Both the position numbers and the translations under genes were made by a program. From Lachnospiraceae bacterium MD335 (GTDB lineage: Bacteria > Bacillota > Clostridia > Lachnospirales > Lachnospiraceae), in NCBI GenBank assembly GCA_000403335.2, contig KE159630.1, forward strand, positions 297,939 through 361,938: a stretch of 64,000 nt of DNA. The letters run 5' to 3'. The notes under the pieces were generated by a model, which saw nothing but the letters and a program-made list of their open reading frames with translations, was not told where the DNA came from and searched no databases. How positions within the stretch are numbered: the stretch's first letter is position 1; each line of letters starts with the position of its first letter. Of the stretch, positions 33,840 through 44,875 are shown in pieces.

Positions 33840-34544
33840 TCAATCCTTTTGATAAAGATAACGCAGAAATTCCACGGCATTTTCCGCCTTGTCGGAATTG
33901 ACAACAAATGAGAACACAGGCTCTCTGTCGACATAATAGGAAAATTCGTTCAGCTTTGGAGCATCGGAAACATAGATACCCACGGCAGCCAGTTCTCCGC
34001 TTCCGGTTTCGGCGTAATAGAGACGATCCTGAAATGCTTCCTGCAAATCAGCAGGGAGTATGGCCGTCACATCGCCCAAGCAGTCGCATTTTGCAAAGTA
34101 ATCAACCGTATCCGTATCGCCCACAATCACGTCTAAGTCGCTTGCCGTGATGGATGCCATTGCCTTCTCAAGTCCGACATAAGCGTCAAGACCGGTAATG
34201 TCCGGATCGTATGTCATGCTTGAATCGATATAAGCATTCTGTTTTGACGTATCAATCCCCATAGCTTCCACGAAGCCGTCAATCAGGCGGGTATCGGATG
34301 AATCACCGGTATCGTTGTAGAAAAATACGCCCAAGGCAGTGTCGCGCGGTGCGGTGAGAATGGAATATCCAAGGGAAAAAACAAAAGCGCAGATGGCAAG
34401 AATTCCCAGGGTAGGCAGCAGGTAATAGTCTTTAAAATAGAAGACCTTGTCCTTTAAAGACGCGCCTTTTAGCTTTACGTTCTGTTCCCTGATTTCATCG
34501 GACAGGGAGTTGTTTTTGTCACGGTTTTTATTGTAAACCTCCAT
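33840..34544 (-). CDS. Single-pass membrane protein of unknown function
   Basis: A 234-residue protein with a charged cytoplasmic N-terminus of about 40 residues, one transmembrane segment (LLPTLGILAICAFVFSLGYS) and an extracellular domain of about 170 residues with repeated Asp/Thr loops (VIVGDTDTVDYF). GGAGG lies before the ATG on the minus strand. The extracellular part has the look of a periplasmic-binding-like fold, but I cannot assign it. Monocistronic, sharing a terminator with the PfkB-like gene. Confidence 0.65.
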   Translation of the reverse strand: MEVYNKNRDKNNSLSDEIREQNVKLKGASLKDKVFYFKDYYLLPTLGILAICAFVFSLGYSILTAPRDTALGVFFYNDTGDSSDTRLIDGFVEAMGIDTSKQNAYIDSSMTYDPDITGLDAYVGLEKAMASITASDLDVIVGDTDTVDYFAKCDCLGDVTAILPADLQEAFQDRLYYAETGSGELAAVGIYVSDAPKLNEFSYYVDREPVFSFVVNSDKAENAVEFLRYLYQKD

Positions 34545-34643
34545 AAGTGCCTCCGTTTCTTTGCAGTCATTTCAGATAAAACTGATAATACATGGTGCGG
34601 CGTCACAATGTCAATAATTTTTTTCTAAAAGATTGGGAAAGGC

Positions 34644-34672
34644 TTGCATAATAAGTTGATTTATTCTAAGAT
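34644..34672 (+). promoter_or_regulatory. Promoter of the DUF6106-like gene
   Basis: TTGCAT (34644-34649), 17-nt spacer, TAAGAT (34667-34672). Confidence 0.55.
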
Positions 34673-34719
34673 ATAGTATATTGAACCGTATTAAAATAAG
34701 GAAGGGCAGGATGATAACC

Positions 34720-35217
34720 ATGAATGAAAGCTACAAGGAATTGATGGTAAAAAGGGAGCGGGGAATAAAAGAGACGGTGATGCGGATTGTGTGTATTGTG
34801 CCCACGGTACTGCTTGCGCTGTTGGCGTTTACGGGGAGTCCGGTGATTTTTATTGCGGCTGTTGCGTGCGGCGTTCTTACTTATTTTATGTTCCAGTGGA
34901 CGGATATTGAGTTTGAGTATCTGTATCTTGACAAAGAGATTACAGTGGACAAGGTTATGGCAAGAACAAGGAGAAAGCGCGCCGCGGTTCTCGATGTCAA
35001 TAAGATTGAAATTATGGCGCCCCATGATTCCGATCAGCTTGCGTTTTACAAAAACAGGCAGGTGAAAACGACAGACTTGAGCGCAGGGCATGACCTTGAC
35101 GGTCAAAAGCTCTACCTGGTGTATTATGAGGGAAGCCAGTGCTTTTTGCTGAACCTGGATGAAGACTTTGCAAAAACAGTAAAAGCGATAGCGCCAAGGA
35201 AGGTTTTTACGGAATAA
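34720..35217 (+). CDS. DUF6106-like membrane protein
   Basis: A 165-residue protein with two transmembrane segments (about 22-60) and a cytoplasmic beta-rich C-terminus. The MNESYKELMVKR start and TDIEFEYLYLDKEITVDKVMAR region fit the DUF6106 family common in Lachnospiraceae. The ATG at 34720 matches family starts; an ATG 9 nt upstream has the better-spaced AAGGAAGGG site and is possible. Function unknown. It lies just before guaB but that gene has its own strong promoter. Confidence 0.7.
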   Translation: MNESYKELMVKRERGIKETVMRIVCIVPTVLLALLAFTGSPVIFIAAVACGVLTYFMFQWTDIEFEYLYLDKEITVDKVMARTRRKRAAVLDVNKIEIMAPHDSDQLAFYKNRQVKTTDLSAGHDLDGQKLYLVYYEGSQCFLLNLDEDFAKTVKAIAPRKVFTE

Positions 35218-35225
35218 GTTTGGTC

Positions 35226-36766
<1,541 letters not shown>

Positions 36767-36773
36767 CAGACAG

Positions 36774-36800
36774 CGCTGCCACAATCCTGTGGCAGCGTTT
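36774..36800 (+). terminator. guaB terminator
   Basis: CGCTGCCACA (36774-36783) with TGTGGCAGCG (36788-36797), 4-nt loop, then TTTGT. Confidence 0.8.
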
Positions 36801-36838
36801 GTATTGTACAAAAGAACGGGACATGGAGGAGCCGCAGT

Positions 36839-37303
36839 ATGCTGTATAAGAAATACCGCCTTTATAATGAAGGGATTGAGGTTATGATACCCTCTGGTCT
36901 CAAACGGTCCACGTCGCGTTTTGCTGTTCAAAACAGTTTTGTTTCCGACAACGGACGGATTGTTGTGAATATTGCGCGGGGCGTCAGTGATTTGACGCAG
37001 GAGTGCCTCATTACAAGGATGGACGAGTATTATAGAAAGTTTGCCAAGGATGTGCCCTCATTTGATTGTCTGAAAATTCACAAGCGGCAGTTTTTGGATG
37101 ATTTGTTCGGAGAGTTTCGGTATCGCTCCGATATGATGGGGTATCAGTTTTATAATGTATTTATTTTAGGAATCTATGGGGGAAGAGAGCTGGTCGTCAC
37201 GATGCAGTGCGTGCAGGACGAGGCGCAGGAAAATGAGCGTGTTTTCGATAATATTGCGGACTCCATAAGGATACTAAAAAAAGGACGGGATATGGAGGAT
37301 TAG
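36839..37303 (+). CDS. Hypothetical protein upstream of FHA gene
   Basis: A 154-residue protein without signal peptide. An extended strand-rich first half (YNEGIEVMIPSGLKRS) and an ending FDNIADSIRILK resemble the DcrB/PsbP-like fold that estimates small membrane-associated proteins, but this is weak. GGAGG precedes the ATG. The gene ends 2 nt before the FHA gene start, so they are translationally coupled and probably act together. Confidence 0.6.
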   Translation: MLYKKYRLYNEGIEVMIPSGLKRSTSRFAVQNSFVSDNGRIVVNIARGVSDLTQECLITRMDEYYRKFAKDVPSFDCLKIHKRQFLDDLFGEFRYRSDMMGYQFYNVFILGIYGGRELVVTMQCVQDEAQENERVFDNIADSIRILKKGRDMED

Positions 37304-37305
37304 AC

Positions 37306-38217
37306 ATGCTTGTGAAGGATGACGGGAAAACCCTTTCCTTTTTGTTTCAAGGTTCCGATATGTTTTTTGAGATGGGATGTAAGCTGTTGGAGCAGGAAAA
37401 GCTTCCGCAGCAGCTTCCGTATAAAAGAAAACGGCAGAATGGCAGGGAAAAAATGATCTTTTTGCTGGACGGACCGGATATTGTACCGCTAAAGCGTTTG
37501 GAAGCAACGCTGGAGGGCGAGAGGAGCTTAAACCTGATATATGAGCTGTTTTCGCTGATTGTGCAGGTTGAGGAGAACGGATTTCTGAAACGGGAATGCA
37601 TTTGGTGCAGATATGACAATCTGTACTATGATACCGGCGCGGAATGTATGAAAATAGCGCTGATCCCGGTAGCAGGGACGGTGCGGCAGGCGGACCGGCG
37701 CAGCTGGCATGAATGCTTTGAGCAGACGGTATCGCAGCTTGCGGCAGGACTGGCACAGGAACAGGCAGTGCGTGTGGGACAGCTTGCGCGGATGCTGACG
37801 GCGAATGCCGTGACAGTGGAGGAGGCTCTTTTGGAGCTGTCACATCTTGGAAGCTCCAAGACGGGACACGCTGCGGACCGGCATCGTTTTGGGACAAGAC
37901 GCAGTCTGAAGCTGTATTACAGCGGTAACAATGCAATGTTGGAGTTTTTGGTGAATGACAGGGATTTTGTCATCGGAAGGAGCAATGAGCGGGCGGACGG
38001 GATTGTAGATGAAACCGTTTCGACGGCAGTAAGCAGGCGGCATTGCTATATCACAAGACTGGGAAATAAATTTTTTGTACAGGATCTAAAGAGTGTGAAT
38101 CATACACTCGTGAACGGGATTATGATACCGCCCTATGAGTTTATGGAGCTTGAGAATCAGGATATTTTAAGCGTGGCGGATGTCGATTTCAGGGTAACGC
38201 TTTTGGATTTGGAATAA
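37306..38217 (+). CDS. FHA-domain protein with DUF6382-like N-terminus
   Basis: A 303-residue protein. The C-terminal FHA domain (about 205-300) shows the phosphothreonine-binding loop motifs FVIGRSNERADG, then VSRRHCYIT and LKSVNHTLVNG. The N-terminal 190 residues match the DUF6382 type often fused to FHA in Clostridia. Such proteins read Ser/Thr kinase signals; no kinase gene is in this window. It starts 2 nt after the upstream gene and is followed after 21 nt by the oxidoreductase operon, with no terminator in between. Confidence 0.82.
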   Translation: MLVKDDGKTLSFLFQGSDMFFEMGCKLLEQEKLPQQLPYKRKRQNGREKMIFLLDGPDIVPLKRLEATLEGERSLNLIYELFSLIVQVEENGFLKRECIWCRYDNLYYDTGAECMKIALIPVAGTVRQADRRSWHECFEQTVSQLAAGLAQEQAVRVGQLARMLTANAVTVEEALLELSHLGSSKTGHAADRHRFGTRRSLKLYYSGNNAMLEFLVNDRDFVIGRSNERADGIVDETVSTAVSRRHCYITRLGNKFFVQDLKSVNHTLVNGIMIPPYEFMELENQDILSVADVDFRVTLLDLE

Positions 38218-38238
38218 GAAAGGAGTAAAAGAATCAGA

Positions 38239-38811
38239 ATGAAGGACACGGTGGAAATCAGATGGCATGGAAGAGGCGGACAGGGTGCGAAGACCGCGGC
38301 GCTGCTTCTTGCGGATGTGGCATTTAAGACAGGAAAATATGTACAGGGCTTTCCGGAATACGGTCCCGAGCGAATGGGGGCGCCGATTACGGCGTATAAC
38401 CGGATTAGCAGTGAGCCGATTACGGTGCATTCCAATATTTATGAGCCGGATTATGTGGTTGTGGTGGACGAGAGTCTTTTGGAAAGCATTGATGTCACAA
38501 AGGGGCTGAGTAAAAACGGCGCGGTGATTATTAACTCGGAGCATACAAAGGAGGAGCTTGCGCCGATGCTTCACGGCTATGAAGGCGCGGTGTATACAGT
38601 AGATGCAAAGGAGATTTCGATTAAGGCATTGGGAAAAAATTATCCCAATTCGCCGATGCTTGCGGCGACGGTTGCCGTTTCGGGGATTATGGATAAGGAC
38701 GCGTTTTTAGGAGAGATGCGCGCATTGTTCGAACATAAGTTTGCTAAAAAACCTGAGGTAATTGACGGAAATATGCAGGCGCTTGAAATGGCATTTCAGG
38801 AAGCGGTGTAG
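38239..38811 (+). CDS. porC: 2-oxoacid:ferredoxin oxidoreductase, gamma subunit
   Basis: A 190-residue gamma subunit: the N-terminal EIRWHGRGGQGAKTAALLLAD is the hallmark of the domain, followed by YVQGFPEYGPERMGAPI. In the four-subunit enzyme it contributes to CoA binding. It opens the gamma-delta-alpha-beta operon (38239-41318) that oxidises pyruvate or another 2-oxoacid to acyl-CoA and CO2 with reduction of ferredoxin. The substrate (pyruvate or branched-chain) cannot be decided from sequence alone. AAAGGAG is 15 nt before the ATG. Confidence 0.9.
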   Translation: MKDTVEIRWHGRGGQGAKTAALLLADVAFKTGKYVQGFPEYGPERMGAPITAYNRISSEPITVHSNIYEPDYVVVVDESLLESIDVTKGLSKNGAVIINSEHTKEELAPMLHGYEGAVYTVDAKEISIKALGKNYPNSPMLAATVAVSGIMDKDAFLGEMRALFEHKFAKKPEVIDGNMQALEMAFQEAV

Positions 38812-38831
38812 AAAGGAGTTTAGTTATCAGA

Positions 38832-39131
38832 ATGGAAAAGATACAGGACAGAATTAATGAACAGAGTCCGTGGGAGCATATTACGGAAGGAAATAAGATT
38901 TTTGAGGCGGCTACGGCAAGGGAATTTTGTACGGGAGAATGGCGGACTTCGACTCCGGTGTTTGATCGGGAAAAATGCAAGCAGTGTCTGCTTTGCGTGC
39001 CTGTCTGCCCGGATTCCTCAATTCCCGTAAGCGCGGGAAAGAGAGCGGATTTTGACTATGATCACTGCAAGGGCTGCGGCATCTGCGCAAAAGTATGCCC
39101 GTTTGGTGCGATTACGATGAGGGAAGGATGA
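38832..39131 (+). CDS. porD: 2-oxoacid:ferredoxin oxidoreductase, delta (ferredoxin) subunit
   Basis: A 99-residue subunit with two 4Fe-4S cluster motifs: CKQCLLCVPVCPD and CKGCGICAKVCP, each CxxCxxCxxxCP. It passes electrons from the TPP active site to external ferredoxin. AAAGGAG precedes the start, in the same context (ATCAGA-ATG) as porC, 20 nt after the porC stop. Confidence 0.92.
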   Translation: MEKIQDRINEQSPWEHITEGNKIFEAATAREFCTGEWRTSTPVFDREKCKQCLLCVPVCPDSSIPVSAGKRADFDYDHCKGCGICAKVCPFGAITMREG

Positions 39132-39150
39132 AAATTTTAATTTTCATCCT
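39125..39150. repeat. Small palindromic repeat, copy 3
   Basis: AGGATGAAAATT/AATTTTCATCCT, 12-bp perfect stem with a 2-nt loop, spanning the porD stop codon and the 36-nt gap before porA. Same design as 15156 and 20455. Confidence 0.6.
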
Positions 39151-39167
39151 GTGAAAGGAGAGAGAAT

Positions 39168-40370
39168 ATGGCAATCAGAGAACGATTATCCGGAAATGAA
39201 GCGGTGGCATATGCGATTAAGCAGATTAATCCCGATGTGATGCCGGCGTTTCCGATTACGCCGTCTACGGAAATTCCGCAGTATGTTGCGACATATATTG
39301 CAAACGGTGAGATTGATACGGAGTTTATTCATGTGGAGAGTGAACACAGCGCGATGAGCGCGACAATCGGCGCTTCGGCTGCAGGCGCAAGAGCGCTTAC
39401 GGCAACCTCTTCGTGCGGAATGGCACTGATGTGGGAGGAGCTTTATGTGGCGGCTTCGGACCGGCTTCCGATTGTGCTTGCGCTTGTTAACAGGGCGCTT
39501 ACGGGCCCGATTAACATCAACGCGGACCATTCGGACAGCATGGGCGCGCGGGATAGCGGCTGGATACAGATTTACGCGGAGTCCAATCAGGAAGTCTATG
39601 ATAACTTTATTCAGGCGTTTCCAATTGCGGAAAACAAAAAGGTGCATCTTCCGGTGATGATTTGTCAGGACGGTTTTATCACAAGCCACGGCGTGGAAAA
39701 TATTCTGCTTGTGGAGGACGACAAGGTAAAGGCGTTTGTGGGCGAATATGAGCCGGAGCATTATCTGCTCAATCCGGATGAAAAAATGGCGGTAGGTCCG
39801 TATGCGGTTTCCAATTATTATATGGAAACAAAGCGCGCGCAGCGTCAGGCGATGATTGAGGCAAAGCAGGTAATCCTTGACGTTGCAAAGAAATTTGAGG
39901 AGATGACAGGCAGAAGCTATTCTTTCTTTGAGGAGTATAAAATGGAAGACGCGGAGTATGCCGTTGTGATTATCGGTTCGGCGGCAGGAACGTGCAAGGC
40001 GGCGATTGATCATATCAGAAACACGACGGGAAAAAAGGCAGGACTTGTGAAAATCAGGGTATTCCGTCCATTCCCCGAGGAGGAGCTTGCAAAAGCGCTT
40101 GCGCATGTGAAAGCAGTTGCGATTATGGACAGAAGCGAGATGTTTTCCGCGACAGGCGGACCGCTCGGCGCAGAAGTGAGAGCCACGCTCTATCAGGCAA
40201 AGAGCAGTGCGGAGACAGTGAATTACTTCTACGGGCTTGGCGGAAGGGATATTACGGTAGCCGATTTTGAGCATGTATATGAAAATCTTGAAAAAATGGC
40301 ACAGACGCATGAGCCGATCGGAATGTACGGTTACATAGGGCTTCGCAGCGAGCAGGAAAAGGAGGTTTAG
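39168..40370 (+). CDS. porA: 2-oxoacid:ferredoxin oxidoreductase, alpha subunit
   Basis: A 400-residue alpha subunit. The start region RLSGNEAVAYAIKQINPDVMPAFPITPSTEIPQY is typical of PorA domain I, which binds the TPP aminopyrimidine side; the conserved GARALTATSSCGMALMWEEL segment (about 72-92) and a C-terminal domain with GGPLGAEVRATLY follow. Normal length. AAAGGAG precedes the ATG. The porB gene starts 6 nt after the stop. Confidence 0.93.
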   Translation: MAIRERLSGNEAVAYAIKQINPDVMPAFPITPSTEIPQYVATYIANGEIDTEFIHVESEHSAMSATIGASAAGARALTATSSCGMALMWEELYVAASDRLPIVLALVNRALTGPININADHSDSMGARDSGWIQIYAESNQEVYDNFIQAFPIAENKKVHLPVMICQDGFITSHGVENILLVEDDKVKAFVGEYEPEHYLLNPDEKMAVGPYAVSNYYMETKRAQRQAMIEAKQVILDVAKKFEEMTGRSYSFFEEYKMEDAEYAVVIIGSAAGTCKAAIDHIRNTTGKKAGLVKIRVFRPFPEEELAKALAHVKAVAIMDRSEMFSATGGPLGAEVRATLYQAKSSAETVNYFYGLGGRDITVADFEHVYENLEKMAQTHEPIGMYGYIGLRSEQEKEV

Positions 40371-40376
40371 GGCGGC

Positions 40377-41318
40377 ATGGAACAGGCGGCATATAATTTT
40401 AAGGAAGTGATGAGCAAGCCGGAGCGCCTTGCTCCGGGGCACCGCATGTGTGCAGGCTGCGGCGGCACAATCGCGGTAAGAAATGTGCTTCGGGCACTTA
40501 AAGAGGGGGACAAGGCGGTAATCGGCAACGCGACAGGCTGCCTTGAGGTTTCCTCGTTTATGTATCCTTATACGGCGTACGAGGACAGCTATATCCACAA
40601 TGCATTCGAGAATGCGGGCGCAACGTTATCCGGTGTGGAGACAGCATACAATGTGCTAAAGAAAAAAGGAAAAATCAAGGATACGTATAAATTCATCACC
40701 TTTGGCGGCGACGGCGGTACATATGATATTGGATTTCAGTCGCTTTCGGGAGCGATGGAGCGTGGGCATGACATGGTTTATGTGTGCTATGATAACGGTG
40801 CGTACATGAATACGGGTACACAGCGTTCTTCTGCCACGCCGCAGTATGCGGACACGACAACGACGCCTGCGGGCAGCGTTTCGGCAGGTAAGGTGCAGAT
40901 TAGAAAGGATTTGGCGGCAATTATTGCGGAGCATCATGTGCCGTATGTAGGACAGACAACGTTTACGTCAAATTTTAAGGATTTGTATACAAAGGCACAG
41001 AAGGCAATCTATACACCGGGCGCGGCATTTTTAAATGTGATGTCTCCGTGTCCGAGAGGATGGGGGTATGAGACGAGCGAGCTGATGAATATTTGCAGAC
41101 TTGCCGTTGATACGTGCTACTGGCCCTTATTTGAGGTGATAGACGGCAAGTGGATTTTGAGCTATGAGCCGAAGAACAAGCTGCCGATTGAGGACTTCTT
41201 AAAGCCGCAGCGGCGTTTCCGGCATTTGTTCAAAAAGGAGAATGAGGAATTGATCGGATGCTTTCAGGAGGAAGTGGACAGACGCTGGGAGGAGCTTCGC
41301 AGCCGGTGCAATTCTTAA
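40377..41318 (+). CDS. porB: 2-oxoacid:ferredoxin oxidoreductase, beta subunit
   Basis: A 313-residue TPP-binding beta subunit. The N-terminal cysteines CAGC (about 22-25) with a later Cys ligate the proximal 4Fe-4S cluster; the TPP/magnesium motif is GGDGGTYDIG followed about 25 residues later by YDNGAYMNTG. The typical SPCPRGW segment is near 223. It completes the enzyme and the operon ends at a bidirectional terminator. AGGAGG lies in the end of porA. Confidence 0.93.
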   Translation: MEQAAYNFKEVMSKPERLAPGHRMCAGCGGTIAVRNVLRALKEGDKAVIGNATGCLEVSSFMYPYTAYEDSYIHNAFENAGATLSGVETAYNVLKKKGKIKDTYKFITFGGDGGTYDIGFQSLSGAMERGHDMVYVCYDNGAYMNTGTQRSSATPQYADTTTTPAGSVSAGKVQIRKDLAAIIAEHHVPYVGQTTFTSNFKDLYTKAQKAIYTPGAAFLNVMSPCPRGWGYETSELMNICRLAVDTCYWPLFEVIDGKWILSYEPKNKLPIEDFLKPQRRFRHLFKKENEELIGCFQEEVDRRWEELRSRCNS

Positions 41319-41335
41319 AATACGGATAGGGCATC

Positions 41336-41369
41336 AAAAATGCAGGCTGATTTTTTCAACCTGCATTTT
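41336..41369. terminator. Bidirectional terminator
   Basis: AAAAATGCAGG (41336-41346) with CCTGCATTTT (41360-41369) and a T-rich loop, between porB and the convergent gene. Confidence 0.75.
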
Positions 41370-41898
41370 GTTCGACCTGTTCTTGTTCGACCTGTTGGCG
41401 TACTGCTTCGATTTCCGCCTGTTTTTTCGCTTCGTCCTCCGCTGCTTCACGCATTAACCGTTCATAGATTGCGTTTGCCTCTTTTATAATATCGTCGTGT
41501 TCGGGGGCGAGGATGACGTCATCGTTATCCTTTTTTTTTTCAACTTCCGCGTTGCCGCCGGAGAGCAGAGAATCAACTGTGTTTTGGTTGCTGGAAGTGT
41601 TCAGGATTGCGTCTAATGCTTCCTGCGTCTGTGCATCAACCGGTTTTTTCCCGTAAAGACCGGAATAAGAGCCTGTGGTGGCATTATATGCCGTTTCGTC
41701 CACTTCGCTTTCCTGCATATTAGGCACGGGCTTCTGTTCCTTTTCGGCTTCACGTTTGAGCGCTTCTTTTCGAAGGGCTTCCTTTCGTTCTGCCTTGGAA
41801 GGCCATACACGGAAAACTTCCGGGTTATAAGAAACTAACCACCATTTGATTACATGCGGATAATACTTTTTTAAAAAATATGCTGTCGCTGCATCCAT
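41356..41898 (-). CDS. Hypothetical helical protein
   Basis: A 180-residue protein. A short hydrophobic N-terminal part (AYFLKKYYPHVIKWWLVSY) could associate with the membrane; the rest is charged and helical, with Lys/Glu/Ala runs and a C-terminal coiled coil rich in Glu and Gln. The inner ATG at 41898 is chosen over a TTG 33 nt upstream, although no strong ribosome site marks either. Function unknown. Confidence 0.55.
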   Translation of the reverse strand: MDAATAYFLKKYYPHVIKWWLVSYNPEVFRVWPSKAERKEALRKEALKREAEKEQKPVPNMQESEVDETAYNATTGSYSGLYGKKPVDAQTQEALDAILNTSSNQNTVDSLLSGGNAEVEKKKDNDDVILAPEHDDIIKEANAIYERLMREAAEDEAKKQAEIEAVRQQVEQEQVEQNAG

Positions 41899-41931
41899 AA
41901 TAAATTTGCACCATCTTTCAACAAAAGTCAA

Positions 41932-42233
41932 CAGCCCCGCCGCAAGCAGCGGGATATGTAATTCTCACGGAATTTGTCTGGTATCTGCTTTGCAGCCGTC
42001 CGACGGATTGCCTGCGAGAATAACACGAGTATATTATAGCATATATTGTCTAAAAACGATACAAAAATTAAAAAATTATAGGCGTTATTTACGTCTTTTT
42101 GTGCCATGTCAATGGGAAAATCTAAATTCGAAATAAAAAATGTTATAAAAGTATAAACTAAATTGACAAATTACAAAATAGTGTTATATTAGATATAGAA
42201 CAGATAAAACAAAAATTGAGGGAGGAAAGCGTC
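41932..42233 (+). promoter_or_regulatory. clpB upstream region and promoter
   Basis: TTGACA (42163-42168), 16-nt spacer, TATATT (42185-42190), then GGAGG before the clpB ATG. The rest of this 300-nt AT-rich gap has no gene. No CIRCE element and no CtsR-type heptamer repeat are visible here, unlike at htpG. Confidence 0.6.
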
Positions 42234-44822
42234 ATGAATATTCAGAAATTTACACAGAAATCAATTGAGGCGGTTAATACCTGTGAAAAGCTTGCGATGG
42301 AATACGGCAATCAGGAGCTTGAGCAGGAGCATCTTCTGTATGCGCTTTTGACGATAGACGACAGCTTGATTTTAAAGCTCGCGGAAAAAATGGAAATCAA
42401 CACGGATTATTTTTTGGAGCGTGCAAAAAAAGCGGTTGAAAAGCGTGTGAAGGTGCAGGGCGGGCAGCTTTATATCGGTCAATATCTGAATAAGGTGTTA
42501 ATCAGCGCGGAGGATGAGGCAAAGCGTATGGGGGACGAGTACGTATCTGTAGAACATTTGTTTCTTTCGATGCTGCAAAATCCGAACAGGGAGCTCAAGG
42601 AAATTTTCCGGGAGTACGGCATTACGCGGGAGCGTTTTTTGAAAGCGCTGTCGCAGGTCAGGGGCAATCAGAAGGTTGTCAGCGATAATCCTGAGGCAAC
42701 TTATGATACATTGGAAAAATACGGGCAGGATTTGGTGGAGAAGGCAAGAAACCAAAAGCTGGACCCCGTTATCGGGCGTGACAATGAAATCCGCAATATT
42801 ATCCGCATTTTGTCAAGGAAAACGAAAAATAATCCGGTATTGATCGGCGAACCGGGCGTCGGAAAAACTGCCGTGGTGGAAGGGCTGGCGCAGCGGATTG
42901 TCAGGGGCGACGTGCCGCAGGGCTTAAAGGACAAAAAGATCTTTTCCCTTGATATGGGCGCGCTTGTGGCGGGCGCGAAGTACCGCGGCGAGTTTGAGGA
43001 GCGTCTGAAGGCGGTGCTTGAGGACGTAAAAAACAGTGACGGGCAGATTATTCTCTTTATTGACGAACTGCACACGATTGTGGGCGCGGGAAAGACGGAC
43101 GGCGCGATGGATGCGGGCAATATGCTAAAGCCGATGCTCGCAAGAGGCGAGCTGCACTGTATCGGTGCGACGACGCTTGACGAGTACCGCCAGTATATCG
43201 AGAAAGACGCGGCGTTGGAGCGGCGGTTTCAGCCCGTTATGGTCAGCGAACCGACAGTGGAGGATACGATTAGTATTTTGCGGGGCTTAAAGGAGCGCTA
43301 TGAGGTGTTTCACGGCGTAAAAATCATGGACAATGCGCTTGTGAGTGCGGCAATGTTGTCAAACCGCTATATTACGGACCGTTTTTTGCCCGATAAGGCG
43401 ATTGACCTTGTGGATGAGGCATGTGCACTGATTAAGACGGAGCTGGATTCCATGCCGGCGGAGCTTGACGAGCTGCAAAGAAGGATTATGCAGATGGAGA
43501 TTGAGGTTGCCGCTCTGAAAAAGGAGGAGGACAGGCTAAGTGCGGAGCGTCTTGACGCATTGCAGGCGGAGCTTGCGGAACAGAAGGCGGAGTACGACAA
43601 CCGGAAAGCACAGTGGGACAACGAGAAGGCGTGCGTGGAAAAGCTTTCGAAGTTACGGGAGGACATCGAGGATTTAAACAATCAGATACAGATTGCCCAA
43701 AGAGAGGGAAATTTGGAGAAAGCGGCGGAGCTAAGCTACGGAACACTCCCGCAGCTTAAAAAACAGCTTGAAGCGGAGGAAGCCGCTGCCGGCTCACGCG
43801 AGATGCGCCTTGTGCACGAGAGTGTTTCGGAGGAGGAGATTGCGAAGATTATCTCGCGCTGGACGGGAATCCCCGTGACGAAGCTAAATGAGAGTGAGCG
43901 CAACAAGACGCTCCACTTAGACGAGGAGCTTCACAGGCGTGTCGTGGGGCAGGACGAGGGCGTCACAAAGGTTACGGAGGCGATTATCCGTTCCAAGGCA
44001 GGCATCAAGGACCCTGAAAAGCCGATAGGATCGTTCCTGTTTTTGGGACCGACTGGCGTCGGAAAAACGGAGCTTGCAAAGGCGCTTGCGGAGGCGCTCT
44101 TTGACGATGAGTCGAATATGGTGCGGATTGATATGAGCGAGTATATGGAGAAGCATTCCGTATCGAGGCTGATCGGAGCGCCTCCCGGATATGTGGGCTA
44201 TGACGAGGGCGGACAGCTTACGGAGGCGGTTCGCAGGAAGCCGTACAGCGTTGTGCTGTTTGACGAGGTGGAGAAGGCGCATCCGGACGTGTTTAATATT
44301 CTGCTGCAAGTGCTTGACGACGGGCGTATTACAGACTCGCAGGGACGCACGGTTGATTTTAAGAATACGATTTTGATTATGACCTCCAATATCGGCGCGC
44401 ATTACCTGCTTGAGGGGATTGATGCGGACGGCAATATCAGCGCGCAGGCACAGGAGCTTGTGACAGGAGAGCTTCGTGCGCATTTCAGACCGGAATTTTT
44501 AAACCGGCTGGATGAGACCATCATGTTTAAGCCGCTTACCAAGGACAATATCGGTGGAATTATTAAGCTGATTTTAGCGGATTTAAATAGAAGACTTGCG
44601 GACAGGGAGCTTTCGATTGAACTGACGCAGCGCGCAAAGCAGTATATTGTGGAAAACGGATATGATCCCGTATATGGAGCAAGACCGCTGAAGCGGTATA
44701 TTCAAAAGTATGTGGAAACATTGGCGGCAAAACTGATTTTGGCGGATCAGGTAAGGACGGGGGATACGATTCAGATAGAACTGGATACGGAAAAAGATGA
44801 GTTAACCGCATTGGTCAAATGA
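42234..44822 (+). CDS. clpB: ATP-dependent disaggregase ClpB
   Basis: An 862-residue Hsp100 chaperone. N-terminal double Clp-N domain (about 1-145); first AAA+ module with Walker A GEPGVGKT near 204 and [11 protein letters not shown] after it; a long coiled-coil M domain (about 400-520) that separates ClpB from ClpA/ClpC; second AAA+ module with GPTGVGKT near 604 and the [26 protein letters not shown] sensor segment. No ClpP-binding loop is expected. It rescues aggregated proteins with DnaK. The ATG at 42234 has GGAGG 9 nt upstream; an upstream in-frame TTG lacks one. Confidence 0.96.
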   Translation: MNIQKFTQKSIEAVNTCEKLAMEYGNQELEQEHLLYALLTIDDSLILKLAEKMEINTDYFLERAKKAVEKRVKVQGGQLYIGQYLNKVLISAEDEAKRMGDEYVSVEHLFLSMLQNPNRELKEIFREYGITRERFLKALSQVRGNQKVVSDNPEATYDTLEKYGQDLVEKARNQKLDPVIGRDNEIRNIIRILSRKTKNNPVLIGEPGVGKTAVVEGLAQRIVRGDVPQGLKDKKIFSLDMGALVAGAKYRGEFEERLKAVLEDVKNSDGQIILFIDELHTIVGAGKTDGAMDAGNMLKPMLARGELHCIGATTLDEYRQYIEKDAALERRFQPVMVSEPTVEDTISILRGLKERYEVFHGVKIMDNALVSAAMLSNRYITDRFLPDKAIDLVDEACALIKTELDSMPAELDELQRRIMQMEIEVAALKKEEDRLSAERLDALQAELAEQKAEYDNRKAQWDNEKACVEKLSKLREDIEDLNNQIQIAQREGNLEKAAELSYGTLPQLKKQLEAEEAAAGSREMRLVHESVSEEEIAKIISRWTGIPVTKLNESERNKTLHLDEELHRRVVGQDEGVTKVTEAIIRSKAGIKDPEKPIGSFLFLGPTGVGKTELAKALAEALFDDESNMVRIDMSEYMEKHSVSRLIGAPPGYVGYDEGGQLTEAVRRKPYSVVLFDEVEKAHPDVFNILLQVLDDGRITDSQGRTVDFKNTILIMTSNIGAHYLLEGIDADGNISAQAQELVTGELRAHFRPEFLNRLDETIMFKPLTKDNIGGIIKLILADLNRRLADRELSIELTQRAKQYIVENGYDPVYGARPLKRYIQKYVETLAAKLILADQVRTGDTIQIELDTEKDELTALVK

Positions 44823-44837
44823 AGCTTGTGACAACAG

Positions 44838-44875
44838 AAAACGCAGATACAGCGCAATGGATGTATCTGCGTTTT
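44838..44875 (+). terminator. clpB terminator
   Basis: AAAACGCAGATACA (44838-44851) with TGTATCTGCGTTTT (44862-44875), perfect 14-bp stem then T residues; its end overlaps the convergent SGNH gene stop. Confidence 0.85.
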
